Source: Corinectria fuckeliana (taxonomy: Eukaryota > Ascomycota > Sordariomycetes > Hypocreales > Nectriaceae). Taken from it: 64,000 bases of DNA. Positions 44,741 through 56,174 of this stretch are shown here, in pieces. A program made the position numbers and the translations under genes. The notes under the pieces were generated by a model. That model saw nothing but the letters and a program-made list of their open reading frames with translations. It did not search any database and was not told where the DNA came from. The DNA is taken from assembly GCA_019137255.1 (NCBI GenBank), contig WPDH01000074.1:558001-622000 (forward strand), written 5' to 3'. Position 1 is the stretch's first letter. Every line of letters begins with the position of its first letter.

Positions 44741-46782
44741 ATGGCCGTCCAGCGCAGAACCGCTCTCGTCCTCTACGGCTCCGAAACGGGCAACGCCCAG
44801 GACTTGGCCGAGGAGCTTGGCCGCCTCTGCCAGAGACTGCACTTCGACAGCCGCGTCGAGGAGCTGGACGCCGTAGACCTAGTACGTCATCATGCTCCCC
44901 GTCTCTCTCCGTCCCCCGGTCGCACTGACGCCCGCCCGTCCCAGAATGCCCTCTTGCGGCATCGCCTGGTCATCTTTGTCGTATCCACCACCGGCCAGGG
45001 CGACATGCCGCATAACTCCCTCGTCTTCTGGAAGAAACTCTTGCGCAAGCGACTCCCCCCCGGCTGTCTGTCGGCGCTCAAGTACACCACCTTTGGGCTC
45101 GGCGACAGCACTTACGTCAAGTATGTGGAAACCAATCTATCTATTCATCATCATTGGGATGTCCTCAAAGCCCTTGCTCAAAGCGACCGAGCTAACTCGA
45201 CATCCTAGATTCAACTGGGCAGCCCGCAAGCTCAACCGGCGCCTCGACCAGCTTGGCGCCACCACCTTCATCGATGGCTGCGAGGCGGACGAGCAGTTCC
45301 CGGACGGGTAAGTAGGCCCCCTCGAGACACCGTCGTCCCGTCCTGCAGGCCCTGATCATTGTTAAACAAACTAGGATCGATGGAAGCTTCGTCCGCTGGG
45401 CTGAAGGCCTCTACAACCACCTCCTCCAAAACGACCCCCCGCCCAACGGGCTGGACCCGATTCCAGACGATGTGATGCTCCCACCGCGATGGTCTTTGAA
45501 GCCTGCCCTCGAAGGCGGTGCAGATATGGACGCAGACGCGAACGGGAACGCCGAGCCTGTCCTGTCAGGCCCGCCGCCCGACCAACTCCTCCCAATCCCT
45601 GGCGGCTGGACCGCCACCCTAGCAGGAAACGTCAGGCTCACGCCGGAATCACACTGGCAAGATGTCCGTCTCGCCTCGTTCGATCTCCCCGCCAAAGAAG
45701 GCCAGCAGCTCCGGTGCCACCCCGGAGACTGCCTCACCATATACCCCAAGAGCTTCCCAGAGGACGCCCAGAAGCTCATCACCCTCATGGCTTGGGACGA
45801 CATCGCCGATAAGCCCCTCGACCTGTCTGCCTGCGCTTCCCTTCCCCAGAACCTCTACGCAGCTCCAAAGTGCACACTGCGCGACCTCATCATCAACAAC
45901 ATCGACGTCACAGCGATTCCGCGGCGCTCGTTCCTCAAGGGCATGTCGTACTTCTCCACCGACCCGTACTACAAGGAACGGCTTCTCGAGTTCACCAAGA
46001 CGGAGTTCCTCGACGAGTATTTCGACTACGCGACACGGCCGCGGCGGTCGATCCTCGAAGTTCTCGAGGAGTTCCACTCGGTCAAGCTCCCCGCCGAGCG
46101 GCTGTTGGACATCTTCCCCCTCATCCGCGGCCGGGACTTCAGCATCGCCAACGGCGGCGAGATGCTGAACCACGCGTCTCGACCAGGCGTCACGCGGATC
46201 GAGTTGCTGGTCGCGCTCGTCAAGTACAGAACCATCCTCCGCAAACCTCGCCAGGGCGTCTGCTCTCGCTTCCTCGACAACCTCCCCCCGGGCTCTACCC
46301 TCCGCGTAACCCACAAGCCCGTCCTCACGCCGATCCACGGCGCGTACAACGCCCAACGGCCTCTCACCGCCATCGCTACCGGCACCGGCCTCGCTCCCAT
46401 CAGAGCCCTCATCCAAGAGCGCCGCACCCACCCGTCCCCCGCGCCCACGCTCCTCTTCTTCGGCAACCGCAACCGCGATGCCGATTACTTCTTCGCCGAC
46501 GAGTGGGATGCGGCAGTCCGCAACGGGCACCTCGACGTCTTCCTCGCCTTCTCTCGCGACCAGCGGACTAAGGTCTACGTGCAGGACCTGCTGCGCCAGC
46601 AGTCGAAGCGCCTCGAGAGCTTGATCCTCCAGAATGGCATCTTCTCTGTCTGCGGTGGCTCGACCAAGATGGCCGAGGCGGCGAAGAAGGCCGTGTTCGA
46701 GCCGTTTACAGCGGGGGCCGAGGATGAAGATGCAAGAAAGAATATGTTGTCCTCGCTGACATGGTGGCAGGAGATTTGGTAG
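44741..46782 (+). CDS. TAH18: NADPH-dependent diflavin oxidoreductase 1 (Tah18)
   Basis: Four exons: 44741-44881, 44945-45120, 45209-45307 and 45375-46782, with introns of 63, 88 and 67 bp, giving 607 residues. The flavodoxin domain starts with the FMN-phosphate loop YGSETGNAQDLAEEL (about 12-26), and later VSTTGQGDMP and FGLGDSTYVKFNWAARKL. The FAD-binding domain includes the RDFSIAN motif (about 392-398). The NADPH domain has GTGLAPIRALIQER (475-488), FFGNRNRDADYFF and CGGSTKMAEAAKKA, ending in W607. Tah18 passes electrons from NADPH to the Fe-S protein Dre2 for cytosolic Fe-S cluster assembly and is essential in budding yeast. All cofactor motifs are intact. A RIP-mutated retrotransposon ends 202 bp upstream, inside the likely promoter. 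Confidence 0.95.
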
Positions 46783-47174
46783 GCTGTGTTGGCCGTGGAA
46801 GTATTGGATATGTCTAGACGTAGAAGCCGTAAAAGAAATCTGTAGATAAATGGAAATGCAATATGCCACATGAACTCAGATGGGCTGATAGGTAAACAAT
46901 CCGCAACCGCCTTTCTTGATAAATGTCAAAGTATGCTTTTGCGCCGAGTCTCCTTTTTATAGCCCATAAACCTAACACGCCATAGTCTTCATGGACCTGC
47001 GGAGCCTTCCCTTTAATCATGGCCCACCAATCCCACGCTGTAAACCAATCCTGAGCCTCCTCAGCAGCCTTGCCGTTACTCCTTCGCCAGGGTATATGAA
47101 GAAGATATGAGATGGAGAAGGAATCTCCACGATGATTATAACATTGTAGAAAACGAGGTATGAGGATATAGATG
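46783..47174. other. Convergent spacer between TAH18 and the protease-like gene
   Basis: 392 bp holding both 3' ends. On the minus strand one frame (46814-47323) is open across nearly the entire spacer and includes a Trp-rich segment. It has no convincing start and no recognised family, so it is not called as a gene. Confidence 0.5.
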
Positions 47175-49997
47175 TCACCGCTCATCCTCCCAGCTGTACC
47201 GCGTCTCTGCCATTTGCGGCACGTGTATAAGATCCGTGCCTGGATTGATGCGCTCGTGGCTTCGCGCGGTATCCGGTTGCGATGTACTCCGTGAGTGGCC
47301 GCGGTTGGGAAGTACAATGTCATCTGGGCGGTTCGGTCGCAACTGTCCTGGTCTCCTTTGATCCGAGGACCATTGCAGTTGAGTCTGGGATGGATCGGGC
47401 CGTGTGGCTAAGCGCACCTCCTCCTCCACTGTAAAGTTGCTGCCTAAACTGTCGTAGGTGTTGTTCTGTCCGTCCGGAGAGAGATCGCCCGAGTCGCTCC
47501 GTGTCCTGATTTCCTGCACGGAATGAGGTCGTTGTAACAGCATATTCTCCGGTAGCAGCCCCAAGTAGACGACTTTCGATACATCGATCGGAGTTCTCTG
47601 AGTAACTGGCGAAGATGGCGCTAGTACCGAAGCGAGAGAATCATCGTGGTTAGAATTAGATTGCCCCCGGTTGTCCAACGAATTAACTTGGCTGTTTAAA
47701 GATGGCGGTAGGGAGGGGGAGCTTGGCGCTGAGCTGCTCCCGGTGTTGTACGTAGAGGAGATGGGAATGGAGGATGTCATAGGGGAAGGAAGGTCGGCGG
47801 AGCGGCCGCTTGGATCATATCGAGAAGTGACAGGTGAGGGTAACGACCAAGGTAGCGAGTTCGAATTTTGAGTGCTGCTATTCCCGGGTGATCTCGGTGA
47901 AGACAACTGCAGTTGCAAGGTAGGCGGAGGGTGGTTTGTCTGAGTAGGTTCATGAATCGCCTTTTCGGGAGGAGAGAAAGCACCATCAGCGGGAGGAGAA
48001 TATGCTGGGACAGGTCCTTGAAGTTGCTGATCGATCTTCCGCCTTGCTGCTTCGTAAGCAGTCAGTTGATGCGAGTTCCCAGTGCCAAGCTCAGTGTCGC
48101 CAGACCAGGAAGCTGCATCGTCTCCGTCGAGTTCTGCAGGCGGGACTGGAGCCGGAAGTTCGTATATTTCCGAGTCCGGAGCCTCGGACGGTTGCTGCCT
48201 GCGCTTCAGGGGCTCAGAGCCTAAGTTCGGCAGTCTCTTCCGGCCGATGATCTTTGAGAGAATTTGCTGGAGTGGGCTTTTGGGCGTGACTGGGACGGGA
48301 GTTGAGGCCGAGCCCTTGTTTTCATCCATAGAGGACCCGGACCTTTCGTAGCTGGCCCTTCGTCGATGTCGGTTGTGAAACCAAAAGGCAACAGCTGCCA
48401 GGCATGCGACGAGGAGACCGGCCCCAACGCAGATTCCAGCAAGCTGGCCCGTTGATAGTCCATTGTTTGATGACGCAGCAGGCGGTGGGTAGGGACTATC
48501 GTCTGGCCGTTTGATGGCAGTCAAGTCGAGTTCGGAGTCAGCTGTGCCGGGAAATTTCGCCTGGTGAATCGAGAAGACGGCTTCGTCGTATCTTGTGATA
48601 AGATAGGACTCTTGTAGAAAGGATCTGCCCAGAATGAAAGCTGAGCTGTTGCTTGCTCGGCGGAGCATGAAATAAGGAATCGCCGGTTGGCCGTATGCGA
48701 TGGTCCGGTTCATGAAGGGGTACTGTAGTAGACCCGTGAACGCTCTCGAGGGCACAGTGATATTAACGATGCCGGAAAGATGGTATGGATCGCCGAAATT
48801 ATTGTTGTTGTCGGAGCTGGATAACACGAAAGTGAAGGAGAAAGCATCCTCCTTCAAAAAGTTCCGATACTGCTCATCCTCAAGGGTGTACAGGTCGAAA
48901 GTGCTATTATAAGTCAAGTTGAACGCGTTCGCAAATTTGTCGCAAACGTGCTCTGGCAGCCAGAGGTACGGGGTCGTACTGTCGATAAGGACATCAAAGG
49001 ACGAGCCCCAACTCGACAACATGACACTCCGCGAGTCCCAGTTACCGGGTGTTTCCCGTCCCTTATCGGCCACAACCTCTATTCCACGGAGAAGAGGGCT
49101 CTCGATACCATCGCCCCGTACCAAGGTGAAGTCGACGTTGTGCATTGAGAATCGTGACGCATCGTAGCCGCCGAGGGTCAACGAAACGGGGGCGTTCCCT
49201 ATGCAAGACAAAGTATCAGCCCATGAAAGGCTGGAGTGGATGAGAAGACGGTCAAGACTTACGATAGTGAGCACCCGCAGTGTACCCGTAGCTGTAGCTG
49301 GGAATCCACCCAAAGTCCTTCACAGCCTGGGTCAAAGGTGATTCTGCGACTGTGCCTCCGAAGTTGCCCTGGGTGACGCCTAGTCCGAAGAGTCCGTTCA
49401 TGTAGTTTGTTGTGTTGAGGGCCGCTATGAGTACGTTGGTCATTTGGAAGTCATGGTCGCCATCCGAATTGTAAGCAGCCATGTCGTCCTGGCCGTATTC
49501 ACCGTTACCCCCATAACCCAAATAGTCGAGTCCGAGTTGCCAGATACCCAATGGAGACCAGCCGCTAGATTCCTCCGGTGAGTAAATGTTGCCACGAGCT
49601 GCGCTGCAGTGAGGTTCCTCTACAACCCACGTTAGCAGGCGACATAATGGCCATGGGGGGTATGATAGACGAAGGTCGCACCCCTCTACATGCGAAGAGG
49701 GGGAAGAGGCGCAACGGGGACTTACTGGGATAACATCCTCCTGGCCCGACAGCCCAAAACTCGGACAGAGCTGTGCTCACTAGGACGTTGACCTGTTGCA
49801 AGTTTGAGCCTAGAAGAAAGGTCGCTGTAGACCAATTCCCATCAATTCCCTCCCTACACGGACGATTAGGCTACCGGGCGGCAGAAGCTGGCGCGAGAGA
49901 CTTGCCATGTACTGGATGGGATAGAGATGGGCGTCGGAACGCGGGCGAGGGCCATGCCAGAGAGAGCGACTCCGGTCGCAAGGATAGCCGTCCGCAT
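47175..49997 (-). CDS. Membrane-anchored aspartic-protease-like protein, probably non-catalytic
   Basis: Four exons: 49906-49997, 49726-49853, 49263-49619 and 47175-49198, giving 866 residues. Intron 1 (49854-49905) uses a GC donor (GCAAGT); the others use GTAAGT. A signal peptide (1-19) precedes a pepsin-like (A1) ectodomain to about residue 410, with several N-glycosylation sequons. The first active-site loop reads VLVSTALSEFW, so Ser57 stands where Asp is needed. The second reads IDSTTPYLWLP with Asp265 present. One TM helix (about 444-466, LAGICVGAGLLVACLAAVAFW) is followed by RHRRR and a 400-residue disordered cytosolic tail rich in Pro and Ser. The layout suggests a surface binding or sensing protein, not a protease. 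That role is inference. Confidence 0.85.
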
Positions 49998-52900
49998 GTC
50001 GGTCTTCTGGTGTGTCTGATCCTGATTGAGTTGTAGCTCGGTCCGGCTTCACCGACGTCGTTGGCTGGGCGTCTTATCAATCACGGGGCGTCCAGCGCGG
50101 ATGTTTTATTTATCTCGGTATCAGACGTCCAAGATGCAGCTAGGAGAGAGGGTTGATGGCCAAAGGTTAGGTCGTCGACGGTCACCTGTGAGCCCATCAA
50201 GCCCGATGGAGGGGAGGGGAGTGCCCTCGGTAATGAGCTGCCGATTGAGCTGTTCGGCGAGCGAAGGTCCGGTTGATTTTGCTGGTGGAATACGCGAGAT
50301 TGGCCAAATTATGAAGGTGAGTCTACAGGAGAGACGCAGATCTTCGGCACGGAGGCCGCGAGAAAGTATGAATAAAGAGCGTGCCTCCTTTCCGCCTAGG
50401 ACTGTGCTTCTGAACCTTAGCGTCCAGGATCCCGCGAAAGGCGAGTTGCAAAGGCAAAGGTTGAGGCGTAGAGGGAGAGGCAACCCTAGACACGCGTCGC
50501 GGGGGAAGGGTGTCACTGTGGGAGGAGGCCACGGGAAGCAGGCCCTTGTTTGGGATATTCTCGGGAAGGATGGACACAGAAGATGATGGCGAGGGCGGGC
50601 GAGGGATGGGATAGTGTGGATAGATGGGCGCTTTCCACTTGGAGGAGACCACGACTTGGCGTCCATGGGTTTGTCAGGGGTGGCCCGCCGTCTTTCCGGG
50701 TGTGCCTGTCATGGGCACCGCCGCGCTGATGGGTGCTCCACTACCATCCACGTTTCTCTTTCTCTTCTTCTGCAGCCCCACGTTGCCATCCATCCCGGAC
50801 TCAATGGAACCGTCATCTCTCACTCACGGACAAGATAGCTCAGATGATGTAGCGTTAGTCGTGGTTGACAAGTGCCAGGATCCGCCGGTACAATGTTGAC
50901 ATTGTTGAGCGGTGCCTCTTGACGCTTGACTCTATCAAAATCACGGCCGAGACCTGCCCTCACCATTGTCGTCTTAGTGTATGATATTAAGCCGCCTGAG
51001 AGACGAGAGGCAATCGAGGGACCGGCTTCTTAGCTCCTGGTACCTGAATATCATCACGTACATAAGCGCAAAGCCGTGAGATAGCCAAGCGCTTGGATCT
51101 GCGTTGGGATTGCGAGTTGGACAACCCGTCTCGTGCATGTCGTGCCATCATCCCCTCATCCCCCAGCTGTATCTAATAGATACATTGGTCCATGGCTGTT
51201 TGTGGAAAATAATGAGAGAAGCCCGCGTCTCAACAGCCTAGGCCCCGAAAGCCTTTCTTTGTGTCGGACCCCTGGTAGTTGGGGGCGCTTTCGTCCTTGG
51301 CAGGCAAGTAGCGTCTTCGCTGTGCGTTGATGGCGTTGTTTGGCGAGGAGAAGTGTCGCATTCCGCTATCAGGTGAACAGGATGATCTGTAACTAAGTTC
51401 CACTTAGTGAGCTACATACCCTGCTGTCAAAACAGGCACGGTCGTCGTCCCGATAAGAGGCGCACCCTCCATGAACCTTGCAGTGGCTGAAACGACCTCC
51501 GTGTCTGAGCAAATGCTTAATTGATTGGTTGGATGATGGAAGGGTGAGCATCTTATTGCTCCCAGTCCTCGCCAAACTGGTAGGTCCCTGAGGAGATCCG
51601 GCGAACGCGCCCAGAGAATCGACTCAGTTTATACCTTGAGAAAGGCAACGACCCCAATCCATCAGGTCATGCATGACCCATCTCTGAGTCCAGTCCAGTC
51701 CACCAGCAAATGCCCACCAGCAAATGGATCATGTTGAAAAGACGGCGATGTTCGGGATTCGAGAAGAGCCAAAGCCCGGACTAGCTCTTAAAATGAGATC
51801 ATAGCAAATCTTAGCGGCAGCAAGCCTACCGACTAAGTTCAGCCACGGCCGCACTGGTGGAACCCTTTCAATGACTTGCAGGCACAGCATCGTTGGGTAA
51901 CCAACAACGGTGCAGATCCGCCTCGACGAGGGCTGGAGAGTTGACAAGTCCTAGACCAAGTACGAATAGTGTTAGCTTTGTGCAGTAGAAGCATTTCACA
52001 CCCCGGTCGAGAGATGCTGAGTGTTGCTACGAAGCAACGCAACTACCAACTAGGCATCGTGCATACCCGGCATGGATCGCGAGGGACTGATTGACGACGA
52101 TTCGTAGGGTGCCTCGACTAGCGGGGAAGAACCTGCAGCTCCACCCCAGGTGCCCTGGCTTCAGAGTCGGCGGAAACGGGAAGAGGAGCCAAATCTCATT
52201 TAACTACCGGCTTCAAGTTGGTCTGATGGCCGTGCGTGTGTTTACCAGGGCGACATGGCGCGGGCTACAGCATTGGCTGTAGAAGCCAGCCCTGTAACAG
52301 AGGCCAAACTGCGCCTTGGACAGACCAATGTCCTTGATATGCTAGCCAGGTGGCTAACTGGGATGCTGCGTTAGATTGATGCTTTGACTGTTGCAAGTCC
52401 CCAAAGGGCTGGTCGAGGCGCCGTCCGCCAAGAGTGATCGCCCTCGGAGGGGTTGTGATGTCCAGCCCATCTTCATCTCTTGTTATCACTGTCACCCTAA
52501 GGACGGCGAGGAGTGCTGGGGGAGAGACTCGAGCATACCGACCAAGTGGTCAGGTTCCATGAAGCACAGTCCTGTCACCTTGGCCAGAGAGCCGGGAAAT
52601 CGTCTGCCATCCACGATCCTCCATCGGACATGCCGCCTTTTGCCCCTTGCTCCCCGCCTGCGCAACGTCACCCCCCTTACTCTTTTCGGCCGCACCGGGG
52701 GCATCGGGGCGCAAGCCACCCTCGTCGGTGAGCTCATGGTAGGAGTCTTGGGACGCGGCAAAGCTAGGCCCCCTGGATGGACCCAAACCCACTCCAAAAT
52801 GAAGCGCCACAAGCCCACAACAGCCCAGCGAACCCCGGGATGCGGCCGGGATCAATGGGAAACAGTCCGGCAGCCTGCTTGCGCTGAGTCGGGGGGTTGA

Positions 52901-53230
52901 TTGGGGCATCGTCGTGCCATGGCTGACCCTCTACATAACTTGGTCCCATATTCATGTCGTAGTGCATTCGCTTCTTGTTTGGTCCTGTGTCGGTTCGTCT
53001 TTTGTGTGAAGCTGCTCCCACAGTCTTCCATATCCATTCGTTCGTTATTTTCCATTTCCAAAAAGCTCGTCAAGCGACTCTCTCTGCGCTCAGACGTCGT
53101 CTGGGACTCTCGTTGCAGGCAGTGCCAATGTCGCTGTGGCCTCTCTTCGTCAGCCGGTCCACGCACTCCCTCGAGGTCCAGCGTCCTGTCCCACGGGCGC
53201 ACGAGGGCCGACTCTAGCGATTGATTCAAT
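49998..53230. other. Divergent intergenic region
   Basis: About 3.2 kb between the protease-like gene and the adhesin-like gene, which point away from each other. Both promoters lie here. Frames such as 50121-50666 are Pro/Ser-rich shadows of GC composition without motifs. No gene or RNA is recognised. Confidence 0.5.
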
Positions 53231-55493
53231 ATGCGGACTCACATTTCTGGGCTGTTGTTAGTCGCAGCCGCGTATTCGGCTTCTGGTGCTATGAGATGGG
53301 GTAAGTTGACTAGTTGAGCGTTGATCGCTGCAGGATGTAGTGCTAAACTCTAGACAAGATATCCTAAACCGTCGTGCCCCAGAGCGCCTTCCGTCAAATG
53401 CCACCACCATTGCGATTCCTGCGGAAGTTACCACCGACTCTCTTACAGTGTCAATAACTGGCACGCAAGGCACGCAAGGCACAACCTCCAATGCTTCCTC
53501 CGGGTCCTCTACTTCGTCATCTACTTCGTCCTCTACTTTGATTGTAAGCTCCAACCAAAACACAACGAAGTCGGTCCTCGATCATGACACCACCAACTCG
53601 ACTTCACACACCGGACGAAACCCCCCGACCTCCGATCATTCGTCGACAGCTCTCGAATTCTCCGCGGAATCCATACTCGTGCCTGATTCTCAATCTGCAA
53701 CGAACTCCTCGATCCTCAATTCCACATCTCTTGCAGTATCAGAGGGCAACCCTAGGACATCCGCAAATGAGAAGCGCCCGCTCTTAACCCCAAATTCCGC
53801 TACCCCTTCCGCGGGTAATACCACCGGAGAGATCGGCTCGACTACAACCCCTTCCCGCCACACTCCTATATCCTCTCTTATACCGTCTTGGAATGTCACT
53901 CAGTCTCAGAATCTGACAAGGACAACATCATGGCCTCAATCGGGCACATGCACAGAGCTCCGCGGGGATGAGCCTCTAACTGTGTACTCCTTTGTCTTCA
54001 CTGCAACCGTAACTATCCCTGGAAACCAGTCATACACACCGCCGTACCCAACTATTGAGACACCCGATTATTGCGGCACGGCTTCTCCACTTCCCTCTAT
54101 AGTCACTCTCTCGAAAGAGCCGGTCACCAGTTCTGTTCCAACTACAACAGGCACCGGCGGGTTTATCATTTCCTCCAAGCAACCTGCCGCGTCTTGTTCC
54201 AAGGGCGATACCAAGTCAGATTGCCTTGGTGACGCTGTCCCTGATTACTCGTCCTCGGCTGAACCTGATCAGTCATCGTCGCGAATGACCGTCACGTTTG
54301 TCACAACTGACAAAAACCCCGCTACTGTGCATACTGAGGATCGAATTCCTCGGTTTCGCCTGCCCGGGATGCCCGGGAGCATCACTGCTCAGCAACACAA
54401 TAGCGTATTGCCGAGCGGAGGAAGCCAAGATGGAGGAGACCAGAGCAGAGGAGGCCAGGACGACCCTCAGAGCCTGAAACAGGAACCTCACAGCCTGAAA
54501 CAGGAACCTCAGAGTCTGAAAGAGGAACCTCAGACGACCTTCATCATTACTGCCAGAGATGACCAGGTGATCATAAACGATGAGACGTTTTCTGGTCTAA
54601 AGCCGGATCAGACGACCAAGGTGACCGTCAGTCATGGAACTTTTACCATCAAACCTACCGAAGTCGTCGGCGAAGGAGCAACGGTGAAAAAACTGCAGCC
54701 GGTAGGGACAGTGGTCACTGTTCTGACACCAACGACTGGCAGTGCCGGAGGGCTACCCGTGACCGTTTCGGGCTCAGAAGCGGTAGTTGACGGCACCAAG
54801 ATCGATATCCCTCCACTGGGTACCACAACTGTGGTGAACGGCGAAGCTGTGTCTGTTGGCCCCGGAAAAGTGGTGGTCGGCGAGGAGACAATGAAATTCC
54901 GTGCTGTCGGCGGCTATCAAACTGATATCGTCATCGCTGGTGGCGAAATGGTCACTGCCATCGGACAATCTATATATGTCTTCCACTCTACAACTTTAAC
55001 ATATGGGCCAGGAATCCCAGAAAAGTCTGAAGTGGTAGATGATGATACGATCACAATTGGTCCCTCGGGTGTTATCGTAGATGGCAAAACAATGGGAGGC
55101 ACTTCAGTGGAGACGACTAACACTACGTTCGAGATTGTCGGAGGCGCCACGATTACCAAGTTGAGTCCCTCGTTTTTGATCATCGACGGCACGACCTTCA
55201 CAGCTGGGCCAAAAGCGAGCAAGGCCACCAAGATCATTGGTGGAGAAACCATCACGATTGGGCCAGACGGGGTCGTCATCCAGAAGATGACTCTAAGCTA
55301 TCCGTTCGGCTCGTCGACAGTAAGGACCTTTAAGGTGACTGCGGCCAGAACAAGCAGCCAACCCGCAGAAACGGGGGGGTCAGGAGCCGAAAAAGATGAT
55401 GCCGAAGACAATACGGGCTACTTACTACAACCTAGTCTAGCAGCAGGGATACTGGGATTGTGCATAGCGATTGGCGTCTGGGTTTGGGTTTAA
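53231..55493 (+). CDS. Secreted Ser/Thr-rich adhesin-like protein with C-terminal hydrophobic anchor
   Basis: Exon 1 is 53231-53300 and exon 2 is 53341-55493, giving about 740 residues. Residues 1-20 form a signal peptide (MRTHISGLLLVAAAYSASGA). A Ser/Thr/Asn-rich region with many N- and O-glycosylation sites follows. Near residue 402 lie three copies of an eight-residue LKQEPQS-type repeat. The C-terminal half has repeated beta-rich units such as TITIGPSGVIVDGKTM and TITIGPDGVVIQKMTL, resembling repeats of fungal wall adhesins. The last 20 residues are hydrophobic (SLAAGILGLCIAIGVWVWV), consistent with a GPI signal. Function at the cell wall is inferred from composition. The first intron would be only 40 nt, so the 5' junction is the weakest part of this model. 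Confidence 0.7.
54468..54536 (+). repeat. Tandem 24-bp coding repeats (three copies)
   Basis: Units beginning 'agcctgaaacaggaacctc' recur at 24-bp spacing within the adhesin-like gene and encode SLKQEPH/Q or SLKEEPQ. The in-frame period suggests recent duplication. Confidence 0.85.
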
Positions 55494-56174
55494 GGGAGCA
55501 ACATGACGGATAGAGAGTCGGACTCTCTAAGTAAGGCTTGCTGGTTCAAACAGGGAGCCTGGTTGTGGCCGGCTTTTGGGGTTGCGATGTAAGATACCCT
55601 ACGACAGTCTTATTTGGATGAACGGGTAATAAATAGAAACAGTAGAGTACAATAAATGATGGCTCATTATAATGACGTCAGAGGCTATAGCTTCCTTCGG
55701 TTCTCTGCACTCCTTAGACGCCCTAGAACCGAAACATGCTAACTACCTGTACGCCATTCCATACCGCCGTTCCTGCAGCTAAACGGAGGGAGCCGTGGAT
55801 AAATTGTCGTCCTTGCCCATCAGACGAGCGTTGTGGTCTCGCGTAAGCAACATGTTGATGCTAGGACTTACTCCATTTATCGGGGATACCTAATGCTGGA
55901 AGTTGGCAGCATTCTGAAATCACGATATGACCAAATCAGCGTCCTCAAAAATGGTTCTGACAACTTTTTTTTTTTAAACGATCTAATCGCAGTATCGAAT
56001 AACAAATAACATCTAATAGTACTATGGAAAATGCCCAGGAGGGCGAGGAGCGAATAGAAAGAATTACTTGCCAAAGCGCCCGACAAGACGTCAGACCGCT
56101 CGGAAATTTAACTAACTGAACAAAACGAGCACAGCACAATCTGCATGTGAGAAGCAGACGACTCTAGACACACC
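55494..56174. other. Convergent 3' intergenic region
   Basis: 681 bp between the adhesin-like gene and the F-box gene, which converge. It has a 10-T run near 55967 and no recognised gene. A short tRNA-like string near 55520-55560 does not form a cloverleaf. Confidence 0.6.

Noticed and set aside
50121..50666. 181-codon minus-strand frame rich in Pro and Ser
   Set aside because: Low-complexity composition without a domain; overlapping frames on the opposite strand of equal quality.
55505..55565. tRNA-like string with 'ggttcaaa'
   Set aside because: No acceptor-stem complementarity and no acceptable D arm or anticodon stem.
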